64,000 bases of DNA from Tigriopus japonicus. Taxonomy: Eukaryota > Arthropoda > Copepoda > Harpacticoida > Harpacticidae. Numbering within the stretch: position 1 is the stretch's first letter; each line of letters begins with the position of its first letter. Below are positions 22,952 to 33,514 of this stretch, piece after piece. Where the stretch lies: contig JAAGOF010000128.1 in assembly GCA_010645155.1 (NCBI GenBank), positions 399,999-463,998 on the forward strand, read 5' to 3'. The position numbers and the translations under genes were made by a program. Under the pieces are notes generated by a model. That model had not been told where the DNA came from, ran no database searches, and worked only from the letters and a program-made list of their open reading frames with translations.

Positions 22952-23203
22952 TTACCGTTTATATGAAATTTGATCTACCAATGAGTTACTGTTGGCAGAT
23001 CTGAACAACCCTTGAATAGTGGGTTGGTCAGGAATAGTATTTAAAAGTTTATCGCTTAAATGTGTTTTAAAGTTATCGAGAAATCCGTTGTAAAACGCGA
23101 ATGTACTGGAGATGCAAGTTAGCAGCTCTTCGCTTGTTTGTGCCGTCTTCTGATAACTTAAGCTGACATTTTCTTGCTTAACTGCTTCACCGCTTTTCCT
23201 CAT
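22952..23203 (-). pseudogene. non-LTR reverse transcriptase tail fragment
   Basis: The frame carries LLNTIPDQPTIQGLFRSANS followed by NSLVDQI, the C-terminal end of CR1-like reverse transcriptases. A related, more diverged fragment is at 26425-26664 (LDTIPNQTHIQEFLRFANLN). Both may belong to the family at 19.3-19.9 kb, whose tail stops just before this position. Confidence 0.7.
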
Positions 23204-23383
23204 TCTCCAACCGTATTGAGTTGGAGAATTTCAACAGACATTGGACACACTTGATCGATTCATAAGGTCAAGAAGCACTGAAAACAGTGAAATTCAGTGG
23301 TTCTTGATAAGGTTAAGCAAATAAGCCATGAACATATCAGCTATTTTTCGTTACTAACCCCTGGTTTTGATTTTGAACCTGAC

Positions 23384-23685
23384 CTTGAACAAATGCTTCA
23401 GGACGCAAAGGTTTTGTTGAATGGGATGGCTTTTCAGAGCATCCTCATACGATTTCAGGTCAAATACTCTTATGTGTGAATTTTTTGATATAGTTGATAG
23501 ACGCCGATTTGAAGACGGCTATCAGCAAGCACAAAGAAGTCCTGCAATTGTCCACTTTGCTTTTCATGGCTATGGTTTGGGTTATCCTCAAGGTTGTTTT
23601 TGATCGGGCATAAGTAACCAAAATAGGCAATGCAGCCAATCCCAGTTGTTGATAGAATGAGGAATAATTTTCGAGCAAGGCTCAT
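23384..23685 (-). CDS. FkbM-type methyltransferase, anchor exon 1 assigned to gene A (frame broken)
   Basis: The start MSLARKLFLIL aligns with MNLVRKLFVIQ of gene B, and a hydrophobic signal anchor follows (LFLILSTTGIGCIAYFGYL). The reading runs to about 23505 and then stops in frame, but a neighbouring frame continues with HIRVFDLKSYEDALKSHPIQ and QNLCVLKHLFK, ending at a GTCAGG donor in the same place as in gene B. The exon is 302 bp, not a multiple of three, whereas B (279 bp) and gene 0 (306 bp) are. So there is one net frameshift near 23500: a sequencing or assembly error, or a disabling mutation. Linking it to the exons at 13.25-15.02 kb is inferred from strand, order and phase. Confidence 0.65.
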
Positions 23686-23829
23686 AGTTGATGAGGTAGA
23701 GAATGAGGACTGGCTGATTGAACACACAACCTTGATCAAGTGTTGGGTAGAAATCGAATGAGAAAGGAGACCAACCTGATCGATATTACGACAACAATAA
23801 CTTCTAATTCTGCTTTCCTTCATTCAAGC

Positions 23830-24480
23830 CTTTTTGACAACAGGATCCACGAGTCTCCATTTGTATCTACCGTATGATTTGATCAAATTAGTTGAAGACC
23901 TAACAAAGAACTGATTCCAATCAAGAATGCTAAAACGAAATGACAAAGTACACATTATCCAAGCCTAACTCACACCTTTAAGGTTTGTTGCACAATGTTA
24001 AAAAAGTAGTGCAATACACAATATGGTATGAAAAATGATTAGAGCGAGTTTAATATTTTGAAAACATAGAAAATTTTGGGATGAAGTTGTGGTGACGTCA
24101 CTAATGTACAGGGTTGTTTTAAATAAGAGTCGTCCAAATTTTGAAGGTAAAAACGCGACGATTAAAGTAGTTCATGGAAAACACACATCACAGCGGGTCA
24201 ATTTTTGGGTAAAAAAGAATCACAATTTCACAACGAATCTATCAATTAAAAAATGAGCCGCCTGAAGTTACAAAAAACTTGTATACTTTCTTGTGTGCGG
24301 AATCTTCCCTACTGTTATACCCTATCTAACCTAATCTTATTGATAGTAGTAGAATGCAATCATTTCAACCTAATTAAATTAATCTTTTTTACTCTCCTGA
24401 TTGTTTTCTTTTTGTAAGTAAATTATATTTGGCTCATTAAGTGATTCCTTATGTTTAACGTAACGTGCCTGACAACAAGA
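23830..24480. other. spacer upstream of gene A
   Basis: No promoter motif could be assigned with confidence. A lone mariner-like terminus (TACAGGGTTGTTTTAAATAA) at 24108 has no partner. Confidence 0.4.
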
Positions 24481-24489
24481 GAACTCAAG

Positions 24490-24620
24490 AAGAAGAATCA
24501 TTGATATTTATTTAAACACTAGATAACAGGAAAGTTCTTGTCAGGCTGATTTGGCAAGCAGGGAAGAATATGTTGCATTTGCGTTGAAAATGTCGTGATC
24601 ATAACTTTAGACGATTTAAA
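24490..24620 (+). pseudogene. non-LTR element tail fragment, family of 93-1270
   Basis: This matches the enzyme C-terminus seen at 8985-9090 and 63.46-63.6 kb: SCQADLASREEYVAFALKMS against QADLASRAECVEFLRKM. The fragment stops before the conserved 3' UTR. Confidence 0.65.
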
Positions 24621-24639
24621 AAACATTTTGTCACCTCAT

Positions 24640-24910
24640 CTTACCGCATAATTCAGGCACGCTGAACATATTTTTCTTGGGTGGCCTCTCTTGTTCAAAA
24701 AATGAAAAATGAAAAGTTGAGTTTCAATCAAAGAGAAAAGAGACAATCAACGCCATCTTGAAGTAGAAACGGTTGTGGGTGCTTCTGTTAAATCTTTGGC
24801 TTTAATTTATTCATTGTGACTTTTTAATTATATCAACACAATGATATCGTAGCTGAGCTCCAAAAGACTTGAATTATGAAGAGAAATCAACTTTTGACTT
24901 TAGTTTTTGG
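24640..24910 (+). repeat. dispersed repeat X, copy 1 (partial)
   Basis: It shares CTCTCTTGTTC, TTTCAATCAAAGAGAAAAG, CAACGCCATCTTGA and GAGCTCCAAAAGACT blocks with copies at 28.09-29.07 and 29.69-30.12 kb, all in the same orientation. No coding capacity was recognised. Confidence 0.75.
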
Positions 24911-25521
24911 AAGGCTAGTCTATACTCTGAAGCATCCTTAACACAAAAAAATGTGAAATTGGCTCAAAACTTTTAATTGAGTTTATTTGCAGGATTAGTC
25001 TTGATTCTGACGCATCCCTAGCCATTTTGGCCCCAGAATCCCTAGCTGAATTTGTCCTATTACACTCACACATTGGATTCCTTACAACCGCCCAAACATT
25101 GCAAAGTCTAAAGGTGAGAGTTCTAGATTGTAGACTAAGGGTGGATTTTGACTTTGCACCAGCTAATTGAGCTACAGTATCATAACAAGGAGAAATACTG
25201 TGCAAACTGCTTCCAAAAGCTAAGGGTTCATGTTCTCGGGCTTTGCAAAACTCCTTTAATCAAGCTCGTCTTGACTATGATTAAGACTAGGTCAGCTTTG
25301 AATGCATTTGTGTGGGGTCAGGCTGTTGAAATCAAAAAAAGAAATACAGGGTGGCTGATAAGTCTGTGACCGCAGTTTTTGTTATGTAGATCGTTCATTT
25401 CAAACAATTTAGCACTTATAATTTGTCTCAACAAACTCAAAACTGTTGGAAAAGAGCCGTGTTAAACATTTTCAAAATAGTCTTAATTAGAACATAAAAA
25501 TTAAACCACAAAATCATAAAA

Positions 25522-25863
25522 TCACAAATTAAAATCCATTGGATTGAGACCAGGGCCTGAAAGCAGCTTCATTTCCCTTCCCTTACCGCCATTGATTTTT
25601 TGCTGCTTCAGGCATCTGGGCTTTTGACTCTTATGGAAAGATATGCAATCTTTCCTTGCCCTTTTAGAGATGTATCCTATATCTTTACAATGAATTAGTG
25701 TAATTCTGACAAACTTTCTAATCAAATTGCTCATTTGCATTGTGTTCAAAATCTCCTGATCTGATTTTCCCTCTTTGTAGAGCTCAACTACTGTTGTTTC
25801 AAGGATTTTACAAATTCCATGTTGATGTAGGCAAAAACCTTTTGTCTCAAATTTGTTGAACAT
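25522..25863 (-). pseudogene. mariner transposase deletion derivative
   Basis: The frame opens with a helix-turn-helix start (TTVVELYKEGKSDQEILNTM) and ends with GPGLNPMDFNL, which matches the SPDLNPMDF motif near the third catalytic residue of mariner transposases. The catalytic middle is missing, so the frame is a fusion of the N-terminal DNA-binding part with a piece of the C-terminal core. It may bind DNA if expressed but cannot catalyse transposition. Confidence 0.65.
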
Positions 25864-26029
25864 TATCAGAAGCCATTGTCAAAACAAATTTTGGAGAGAA
25901 ACTTGAGAAACTCATGAAGATGATTTCATTTAAAAAGATGGGTTGTGTTGTGCGTGTTACACTTGTGTTGAGGTTCCACAAATGTGCCCATTTTTATCTG
26001 CTAAGGACTGCTATTGTGAATATGGGTTC

Positions 26030-26222
26030 CAGGACAACTCGACCCAGCGGACAACTCGACCCAGGACAACTCGACCCAACGGACAACTCGACCCAACGGA
26101 CAACTCGACCCAACGGACAACCCGACCCAGGACAACTCGACCCAGCGGACAACTCGACCCAGCGGACAACTCGACCCAGCGGACAACTCGACCCAGCGGA
26201 CAACTCGACCCAGCAGACAACT
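26030..26222 (+). repeat. 17-bp minisatellite, about 11-12 units
   Basis: The unit is GGACAACTCGACCCAGC, with variants ending AAC and shortened 15-bp units. Since 17 is not a multiple of three, all frames on both strands stay open and read as repeats such as QLDPADNSTQ. These frames are a consequence of the repeat and are not genes. Confidence 0.9.
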
Positions 26223-26424
26223 CGTTTAACAAATCCCAAAACTGTGGTCCCAGACCTATCAGCAACCCTGTACAGTTCACAGCTATTGATCACCTCCAAA
26301 ATTTTGTTAGCTGTTTTTGCGTTCGTCAATGAAAATTGCCTACCCATTCCGTAATTCCATTGTATATCGTGTTTACATTGTGTATCGTATTAAACAAGGT
26401 AACCTGTATGGGTATAGCCTAATT

Positions 26425-26664
26425 TCATGTATTGCTTAGGCCTAAGACTGATAATCTCAACATCAATATTTCATGTTTATATTGATCTACCAACAAGTTT
26501 AAGTTGGCAAATCTCAAGAACTCTTGAATATGAGTTTGGTTAGGAATAGTATCTAAAGAAAATGTCAAACCCTGCCATAAATGTTGTAAGAGGAATAACT
26601 CCCAATTACTTCTTAGGAAAGGCCCACAAAGAGTGTGCAATGAATTACGAAGAAAAGATGCCAA
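26425..26664 (-). pseudogene. non-LTR reverse transcriptase tail fragment
   Basis: LDTIPNQTHIQEFLRFANLN and LLVDQYKHEI align with the tail at 22952-23203. No other part of the enzyme is adjacent. It sits a few hundred bases downstream of gene B's last exon. Confidence 0.6.
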
Positions 26665-27001
26665 GTTTTAACTAGTTTTTAAATGGCGTTCACACATTCT
26701 GATATGATATTTGGAAAGCCCTTACTTTTTGTGACTGCCAGAAAAGTTTTTTGTTTTGGTCAGCGGTACAAAAAAAACTAAATAGAAATACTTTCACGCA
26801 CGATCCGTTTAAAAGGTTCAAAGCAAGTTATAAATTACCCGTAGGCTGAAAAAAAACGCTACACATCAAAGTAGAGATAAAGAGATGTCAAGAACCGAAC
26901 ATGTTGACCTTCCACGTGAGATCTCAATTGTGGCTTTTAATGAACATATTTCTCCGTCTTCACTTCCTTTTTTCGTAGGAACGTAAGCTTAGCCTTGGCG
27001 A

Positions 27002-27296
27002 TTAATGAGCTGAGTTTGGCATAATAGGATGAGCAAGCGGATGCTGCCAAATCACGTTTGTGACCCACATGTCACTCTTGTCAACATCGAGCATCACTTT
27101 TTGGGATGAGTATGGAACGTATCCATTGTCGATGAATAGTTTTGACATCTGTATGACCGATTCTCGAGGACAAGCTTGTGGATATTCATAGGGAGGCCTT
27201 CCTTGGGCATAAGTCCATTCCATGACCACATAAGGGATGAAGTAATCAGTACTATTCAAAATTTGAGGCGATCCCAGAAAAGCCCGACATTCATAA
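27002..27296 (-). CDS. FkbM-type methyltransferase gene B, exon 4 (last)
   Basis: Acceptor CTGTTTTAG precedes TTATGAATGTCGG. Joined to exon 3 it reads KIDIESYECRAFLGSPQILN, the FkbM motif, and runs through YFIPYVVMEWTYAQG and VIQMSKLFIDNGYVPYSS to a TAA stop after NSAH. The protein assembled from exons 1 to 4 is about 357 residues: signal anchor, stem, then the methyltransferase domain, in the usual size range for animal FkbM-domain proteins. Confidence 0.85.
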
Positions 27297-27421
27297 CTAA
27301 AACAGAGAAATAATTTTCAGCTAAATTGGTCATAAACAGATTATATCATTGCTTTAACAAAACTTTGCATTACAGAGATGAAATGCAATAATGAGGTAAA
27401 ATGCAATTTGGACTTTGATAC

Positions 27422-27681
27422 CTTTCAATATCGATTTTTAGGATGACTGTAAGGTGTTCTGTTGTCGGTTTACTAAATTGAATGTGTTCAAGGACATCAG
27501 AGAAGAGAATGGATTGAACGGACTCTAAAGATGGGTCTTCATTGATGGCATTTGTCACATAGCTTCCTCCGATATTTCCCAATGTTTGTTTTATTGATAC
27601 AGTCAAATACTCCTTATCCAAGGTGTTTTGTAACAAGGTGATCCTGGAGTTTGTGTGATCCAGCTGAGCTGAATGGTACAT
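27422..27681 (-). CDS. FkbM-type methyltransferase gene B, exon 3
   Basis: Acceptor AATCTAG and donor AG|GTATCA bound a 260-bp exon in the same phases as gene A. It reads IGGSYVTNAINEDPSLESV and ends ILKIDIE. Compared with gene A most differences are single codon changes with no frame disruption, which suggests that both have been under coding constraint for some time. Confidence 0.85.
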
Positions 27682-27743
27682 CTAGATTTTGCCCACTAAC
27701 TCTTTTTATTAGTCAATTTTGAAGAGTTTTAACAAGAGCTCAC

Positions 27744-27983
27744 CTTGACTAAGTTTGTTACTTGGGGCTCCACACCCCAAACTGAATGACCTTTGGCAGC
27801 TGCAAAAAGCAAATGAGATCCAATATTCGCCCCCACATCCAATAAAATGGCCTCATTTCCGTAAACTTTGAGCATTTCTGATAAGAAACGAGTGAGATCC
27901 ACTTCCCAACCATCTCCAAAGAGGATGCTTTTCGAGACGAATCGGTCTTGTTTGGGATCATGAGTGCAAATGTGATAAGAGAC
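27744..27983 (-). CDS. FkbM-type methyltransferase gene B, exon 2 (SAM motif)
   Basis: The 240-bp phase-0 exon encodes the cofactor-binding motif ILLDVGANIGSHLLFAAAKG and VWGVEPQ, identical to gene A in these residues. It starts VSYHICTHDPKQDRFVSKSI. The acceptor AAATGAAAG lacks a good polypyrimidine tract just upstream, weaker than that of gene A; the donor is AAG|GTGAGC. The upstream intron to exon 1 (33906) is about 5.9 kb and contains repeat X copies and three hAT-like MITEs. Confidence 0.85.
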
Positions 27984-28187
27984 CTTTCATTTGTATCAAG
28001 CCGTCATGAAAAGCAGAAGAAACGAATGAAAAAGTTTATCATTTAAAAAAATTAAAAAAAAGTAGTTATTGTTTTACGGATTAATAGACCATTTTAAAGA
28101 AAACTAACATTCTTGTCACCTAGATGTCTGTCGCATATCTCAGCATGCCCTAAACCAGGGACCACTGTACGTCAGGACGAATTTCAA

Positions 28188-28291
28188 AAATACACACTGG
28201 GTCCGATCATTGTACTAAAATGTGAGGTTTTTGCAACAAATAAATTGTTCCGTTTAATTTTCATTGTACTAATCGGACCCAGTGTGTATTT
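28188..28291. repeat. short inverted repeat, 19-20 bp arms
   Basis: AAATACACACTGGGTCCGAT at 28188-28207 is the exact reverse complement of 28271-28290. Extending outward the arms share TTTCAAA-like ends. It is possibly a tiny MITE or a foldback remnant. Sequence just before it (CACTGTACGTCAGGACGAAT) is close to 35948-35968. Confidence 0.7.
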
Positions 28292-28418
28292 TGAAAGTAA
28301 TCCTGGCTTGAGCCATCCTTGCCTAAACACATTTTGCTTGGGTGCCCTCTCTTGTTCTCAAAATGAGCAACTCGCTGTCAGAGCAAGCCTTCTCAACAGA
28401 GCAAAGTTGAACAGCAAT

Positions 28419-28744
28419 TAGTGATGGACCGAAAGCGCTTTCGGCCGAAATTTCGGTTTCGGTTTCGGTTATGCCTAACGAAACCGAAAGCAGACATGCA
28501 CTATAAAGGATGGAATTTGACAACAAAATCGAAATATTTTTTGTCCTAACACCTCTGAAATTCAAGTGTCCCGATTTTTCAAAATTTGCGACTATCCAAC
28601 ATCGAACACATGAGTAATTTAATTTTTAAGGTGGATTTTGCATTGATACAATCTTTTAGTCAGCTGCTTTCGGTTTTGGTTCCGGTTAAGATCTTTCGGC
28701 CGAAATTTTCGGTTTCGGTTATGAGCCCTCTCGGTCCTTCACTA
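28419..28744. mobile_element. hAT-like MITE with TTTCGG-rich ends, 326 bp
   Basis: Ends are TAGTGATGGACCGAAAGCGC and, inverted, TAGTGAAGGACCGAGAGGGC. Both subterminal regions repeat TTTCGGTTTCGG. It interrupts repeat X at a GCTTCAAT site: the right flank is GCTTCAAT and the left flank ACAGCAAT, a decayed 8-bp duplication. Copy 3 of repeat X (29.83 kb) shows the uninterrupted site. Fragments occur at 30.7, 32.3 and 63.0 kb. Confidence 0.85.
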
Positions 28745-29170
28745 GCTTCAATCAAAGAGAAAAGTAACCATCAACGCCATTTTGAGGTAGGAACGATTGT
28801 GGGCGATTCTGTTAAATTTTTGTCTTAATTTGTGATTACTCAGCGTGATTGTTTTATTTTTAAACATAATTAAATCGTAGCTGAGCTCCAAAAGACTCAA
28901 AATGTGAAGAGAAATCAACTTTAAGATGGAAGCTGCAATTTTGGCAACAAGTTTAAGTTGAGGATGGCTACGAAATCAAAAGACTTTGCCCATGTTTTGC
29001 CTTTATCTAGTGGCGATTTTTGTATCCTTAGGGTATCCCTCTTCATGCTTCAAATATTAAGACATAGTAGAAAGTATCAACAAAATGCATTTTAATGTCA
29101 TGCCCAGAACCTGCAATTTTTATAAAATAGATTATGAGTATGATAAAAATCTGAAGTCATTTATCATGAA

Positions 29171-29658
29171 AAGGGGATCGGATTTCTGGCAAATAAATAT
29201 GCGTTTTACGCTCAAAAAATGGCAAATAAACGCACCCAAAACGGCAAATAAAATGTTAAAAAGACACGAAAATGTACCAAAATACAACAAAACTGGCCAC
29301 TAACTTCGGAAAATGAGCATTATGTTTCACCAACAATGGCAACAAAGAAATGCAAGTGTATGATCGTTTAAGAGAAAATATTTTTATTCCATTGAATAAT
29401 CAAAATATCCCTTAAACAAAACATTTTGGGCAAAAAATTGTTTTTCCTATTGTTTTCCCACAAAAGACAATTTTTGCATTGATTTGCCCAAAAACCGACA
29501 TTTTTCATTTAACTACTCAAAAACCGACAAATTTTGTATTTATTTGCCCCAAAAAGGCAAATAAAATAAAAAATGGCAAATAAACTTTAAAAGCTAGCAA
29601 ATAGCAAATAACCAAGTTTTTGGGCATTAATATTATTTGCCTGAAATCTGCACTCCTA
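29171..29658. mobile_element. hAT-like MITE, 488 bp
   Basis: Terminal regions are inverted copies sharing GATTTC-GGCAAATAA (left from 29171, right ending 29658), and the flanks are ATCATGAA (29163-29170) and ATCATAAA (29659-29666), a 7/8 match. The interior is built from many GGCAAATAAA-type words in both orientations. It is noncoding. Confidence 0.7.
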
Positions 29659-29684
29659 ATCATAAAAGTCGCCAAATTTTAGGA

Positions 29685-30120
29685 TTTTAAAGAAAACTAG
29701 CATTCGCTTCACCTAGATGGCTCTTACATGATTTAGCATGCCCTTAACACATCCTACTAGGGTGCCCTCTCTTGTTCTCAAAATGAACAACTCTGCCGTC
29801 AGAGCAAGCCTTCTTAAGGAAGCAAAGTTGAGCTTCATCAAAGAGAAAAATGACAATCAGCCCCATCTTGAGAAAGAAACATTTATGGGTACTTCTGGTA
29901 AATATTTAGCTTCAATTTGTGATTACTCAGTGTAACATTTTACTGTTTGAACACAACAATATCGTGTCTGAGCTCCAAAAGACTCGAAATATGAAAAGAA
30001 ATCCATTTTAAGATGAAAGCCGCACTTTTGGTAACAAATCAAAGTTGAGGATAGATCTGAAATCAAGGGACTTTGCCCATGTTTTGGCTCCATCTAGTGG
30101 CTATTTTTGTAACCTTCAAT
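29685..30120 (+). repeat. dispersed repeat X, copy 3
   Basis: The copy begins GATTTTAAAGAAAACTAGCA, contains the block TCTTGTTCTCAAAATGAACA and the intact site AGCTTCATCAAAGAGAAAAA that is disrupted by a MITE in copy 2, and ends near TCTAGTGGCTATTTTTGTAA. Confidence 0.8.
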
Positions 30121-30707
30121 TAACATTCTTTTATAACCGAAAGTAAGGTTGAAGTATTGAAGAAAAGTTTTGGGGAAAACAATTCTGCTATGCTAAGATT
30201 CACGTGTCAGTCTTTGTGCAATATGCTAGATTATCACAGCTTAACCAATCATGAGTGACCTAACTACTGTACTGTACATTGGATGAAATTGTTCGAACTA
30301 CTTTTTTAATACTAAGTTAACTATTTTTTGAATATGCTTCTTCTTTACCTCCAACTACTCTTGATAACTCCCCTTACCACACAGACACACACTTGTAGAA
30401 AGCCAAATGACAAAATGAGCACAAACATGATCGATTCAGAGACGTGTACGTATTTCGATGTCATGAAAGAGTCATTTTCGATTTATTACATTCATACAAG
30501 TGTTACATAATCACGTCTCAATTGAAGTCTTCAAGCAATTTTCCAACCACAAATACACTTGGGAGGTCCAACACAAACGAAAAAAGTGTGCTCACAAATG
30601 CAGCTGGTAGTCATTCACATATCCTTTTTTTAGAAAATATCAAAAGCATGTAACTTGGTGGCAAGTTTTTTATTCAAGCAGTTTATAATTTTGTAAGTAA
30701 CTTTGAA

Positions 30708-30800
30708 CAGCCGAAGTTTCGGTTTCGGTTATGCTTACCAAAACTGAAAGCCGTCAGGCACTATAAAGAATACAATTTTAGAAGATTTTTTTATTAAAAA
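30708..30800 (+). mobile_element. fragment of the TTTCGG MITE
   Basis: It matches the left third of the element at 28419, from CGAAGTTTCGGTTTCGGTTA through GGCACTATAAAGAATACAAT. Both termini are missing. Confidence 0.7.
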
Positions 30801-30809
30801 ATAGTTCAG

Positions 30810-31600
30810 CTCCTTTTTTTCAGATTGTTTTCAAAACTTGTTATTTGGTTAACATTTTTCCATTTCCAATGGTATTTCAATAAAAATGATGAATAAATTG
30901 ACAACCACATTAACGATTGTTATTGTTCTTAGGAGCTCGGCGCTCGCCACGAAAAGTAGCGTCACGTAGAAATTAATATCCGTTCTTTCTGCAGTGCTTA
31001 GCTTGAGGGGGAATGTCTTATACTCACATTATTCACCTTACATTGACTTTGGAAATGTCAAAACTCGATTATGAAACTAAAAGAACCTTTTACCCCGAAA
31101 ATGCCATTCTATTGCTTTAAGCTTAAGTAGTCCTGGTAGAGTTCTAGGGAGAGAAGTGTCAATCCCAGCAAGCTGCTTGTCCTCAGTTTAGATACCCCTT
31201 TGCTAGCTTGGTTTTAGCAGGATCACCCAAAAGTGTCCTTAAAAGAAGAGTGGCCTGACAGTCCAGGCAGAAACTGGTCCATAGTGAATCAAATTTAGAG
31301 ATGACTTGGATTGAAAAAAATAAGTTATTTGGTTAGTAAGTGAAACATAATAGCCCTCTCAATACTCAAACCTAATCATTTTTTTAATCAGATTATTAAA
31401 AATTGAAATGGAAGGCATCCAAAGCTGATGAACACAGAGGTTTAGTCCATCCAGTTTGAGCAATTGCGTGTTATTTTATTTCCATGAACTAGCTTGAACA
31501 AAATAAACCCTTGATCAGGTTGACTTAATCTTCAAGCAAAGTAGTTGTGCAGAAATTGTGAAACATATGTGATGAAATTCTGTGATTTTTGATGCCTTAC
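30810..31600. other. intron 1 of gene B, nothing specific
   Basis: No coding frame or paired terminal repeat was recognised. Confidence 0.4.
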
Positions 31601-31619
31601 TTTATTTCCATTTGTTTTT

Positions 31620-32776
31620 TGAACAAGCATTGCAGAATTTTGATTAGCATCGCTCGGATTTTTAGCATTTTTCTAGCATTATTTGAAAGGCTCTAGAATA
31701 AAAAAAAATTGCGAAGCATTTTAGCATTATTTTAGCACTTTTTGGAAAAAAACGTCCAATTTTGGGCTTCAAAGGCAACTGATTTTGACAGCTGAATTTG
31801 CCTACTTTCCCTGACTTGAAAAAAGATACATTTGAAGACTTGTGATCCTTATTTTCAAGGTGGTTCTACAGTGCAGGTAACCAATTTTTGTTCACAGGCT
31901 TGTCTAGACAACTTGAGAAGGGGCACAAAGCATTTCCTGTCTCAAAAAAGATTAGATTTGTGATGGAACTTCAACACCAACTACAGAAAAACAGCTTTTT
32001 AAACTTAGAATGGATAAATCAGTGTTTCAGTAAAAAAACGGATCAAAAAGGGCTTCTAACCAAAACCATTTTTGTTAAAAGAGGGCTTTTTTGAAATGAA
32101 AAGTCGGTGATTACAAAATTCTTGACATGCAAAATTCACTTTGAAATTTAAACTGTTGATGTGTTTGATGCTGAGACATTACAAATTTGATAAAATAGGG
32201 AAAATAAGTTGCAAAGGTTTCTCAAACCAAGAAATATTCGACTTTGGTGTGAAATTTCAGTCTTTGAAATGCATGTCTGCTTTTGGATTTCTTAGTGGCA
32301 TAAGTGAAATTGAAACAAAAAAGCGCTTTTGGTCCATCACTAGTTTCAATTTAATACAAGTAAATTTGAAGAAATCGTTTAAAACATAATGTTTGGTTTC
32401 TTAAAAAAAACTTAAATATTTCAAGAAAATAACTTTTTATAATTGCCATCAAAAATAAGTGCTGCATGGCTTGCCAATAGTTTTGTTTTACTCTTTATGA
32501 TTTATTTCACAATCAATGCATTTGAATTTTTTTGGGACAAAGTTTTTGACTAGTTTTGGCAAGTAGCAGAAAAATATATTTTGTGTCAATTTCAGCAAAA
32601 TTAAAGTCAAATTATAGATTCAATTATTCACTAATGGGCATAATAGCCGCTGCAGTCCCTTTTTTGTATTAGAAAAAGTAGCATTTTTCTAGCATTTTCC
32701 ATTTTCCAAGTAGCATTTTTCTAGCATCGATTTGACTTTAACAAGCATCGTCGCTCCGAAAAAAGTTGGCCACCCT
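31620..32776. mobile_element. composite repeat with one hAT-like end
   Basis: The right end, read inward on the minus strand from 32776, begins CAGGGTGGCCAACTTTTTTC, typical of a hAT terminus. Direct repeats of TAGCATTTTTCTAGCAT occur near both ends (31665, 32685, 32715). A piece of the TTTCGG MITE in inverse orientation (32290-32342, ending GGTCCATCACTA) is embedded. The left terminus is not evident. Confidence 0.45.
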
Positions 32777-32985
32777 GATCCTGATCAAACTGAGCGTACA
32801 ATGCGCACTTTGTTCTCCACGTGATCGCACATGCCTTAACCCATGAACAATATTAAAAGTACCCATTTGCTGAATCTTACGCTACAACTGAAGTATCCTT
32901 TCTCGATATTTATGGAAAAGCCAACTTTGTGAGATAAACTGAGATCAAATGAAGGTTTTTGTTCTAGAACATGTTCACTCATAAC

Positions 32986-33514
32986 TAGGGCACGGATAAA
33001 TATTTGCAAAAAAGTGACAAAATATCCAATATATATTTTCTTCAAAAGCCCAAAATATTTGGAGAAAAGCCGGATATTTAAGAGATATTTTATGTCATGG
33101 CCATTTTTTGGTATTTTTGTCTGTGTTCACCGATTTTCCAAATTTGTTTTTGGGTGAAATTGATGCATTTGGCCGTTTTTGGGGGGCAATGTAATTGATT
33201 TAAACAATACAATTTTCATTTGCCTCAGTAGATGGCGCAGTTTTTCGTGTTTGAAATTTTGGTTGTGAATGTCTAATCTCAAAACAAATGCCATTTTGTA
33301 AAGATATTTGTATTTTGTGTTCATTAGGGATACGACCTCTTGAGCATTGGACATTCCTTTATTTTCCTCAATTTTGCCTGAACTATTTTTCTCACTCAAA
33401 TACTCGAGAAAATATTTCATTTTCCCTTGATACAGCCAAAATATTTAAAAAATCGAGGAAAAGTGGAGAAATATTTTTAAAAAACTTTATAGTTAAAAAA
33501 AATTCCGTGCCCTA
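32986..33514. mobile_element. hAT-like MITE, 529 bp, same family as 5379-5928
   Basis: Starts TAGGGCACGGATAAATATTT and ends, inverted, TAGGGCACGGAATTTTTTTT. It has a perfect 8-bp target duplication, CTCATAAC (32978-32985 and 33515-33522). Its left half aligns with the inverted right half of the 5.4-kb copy (AAAAAAGTGACAAAATATC and following). Confidence 0.92.

Larger units (their letters stand above)
25345..26272. mobile_element. mariner-like element carrying a minisatellite
   Basis: The left end reads TACAGGGTGGCTGATAAGTC and the right end, inverted, TACAGGGTTGCTGATAGGTC. The similarity continues through GACCNCAGTTTT, giving inverted repeats of about 35 bp bounded by TA. The interior holds a deleted transposase relic on the minus strand (25522-25863) and a 17-bp minisatellite next to the right end. 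Confidence 0.85.
28090..29075 (+). repeat. dispersed repeat X, copy 2, split by a MITE
   Basis: The repeat begins TTTTAAAGAAAACTAACATT and includes a TCTTGTTCTCAAAATGA block; it ends around TTTGCCCATGTTTTG and CATCTAGTGG-like sequence. A 326-bp MITE (28419-28744) is inserted, and the 28140-28310 stretch with a hairpin is absent from copy 3, so it may be a further insertion. Confidence 0.75.

Noticed and set aside
26030..26222. Possible CRISPR array
   Set aside because: Units are contiguous with no spacers, and the genome is eukaryotic.
26001..26354. Long overlapping frames of 60-146 codons on both strands
   Set aside because: They are produced by the 17-bp minisatellite, which stays open in every frame; no gene.
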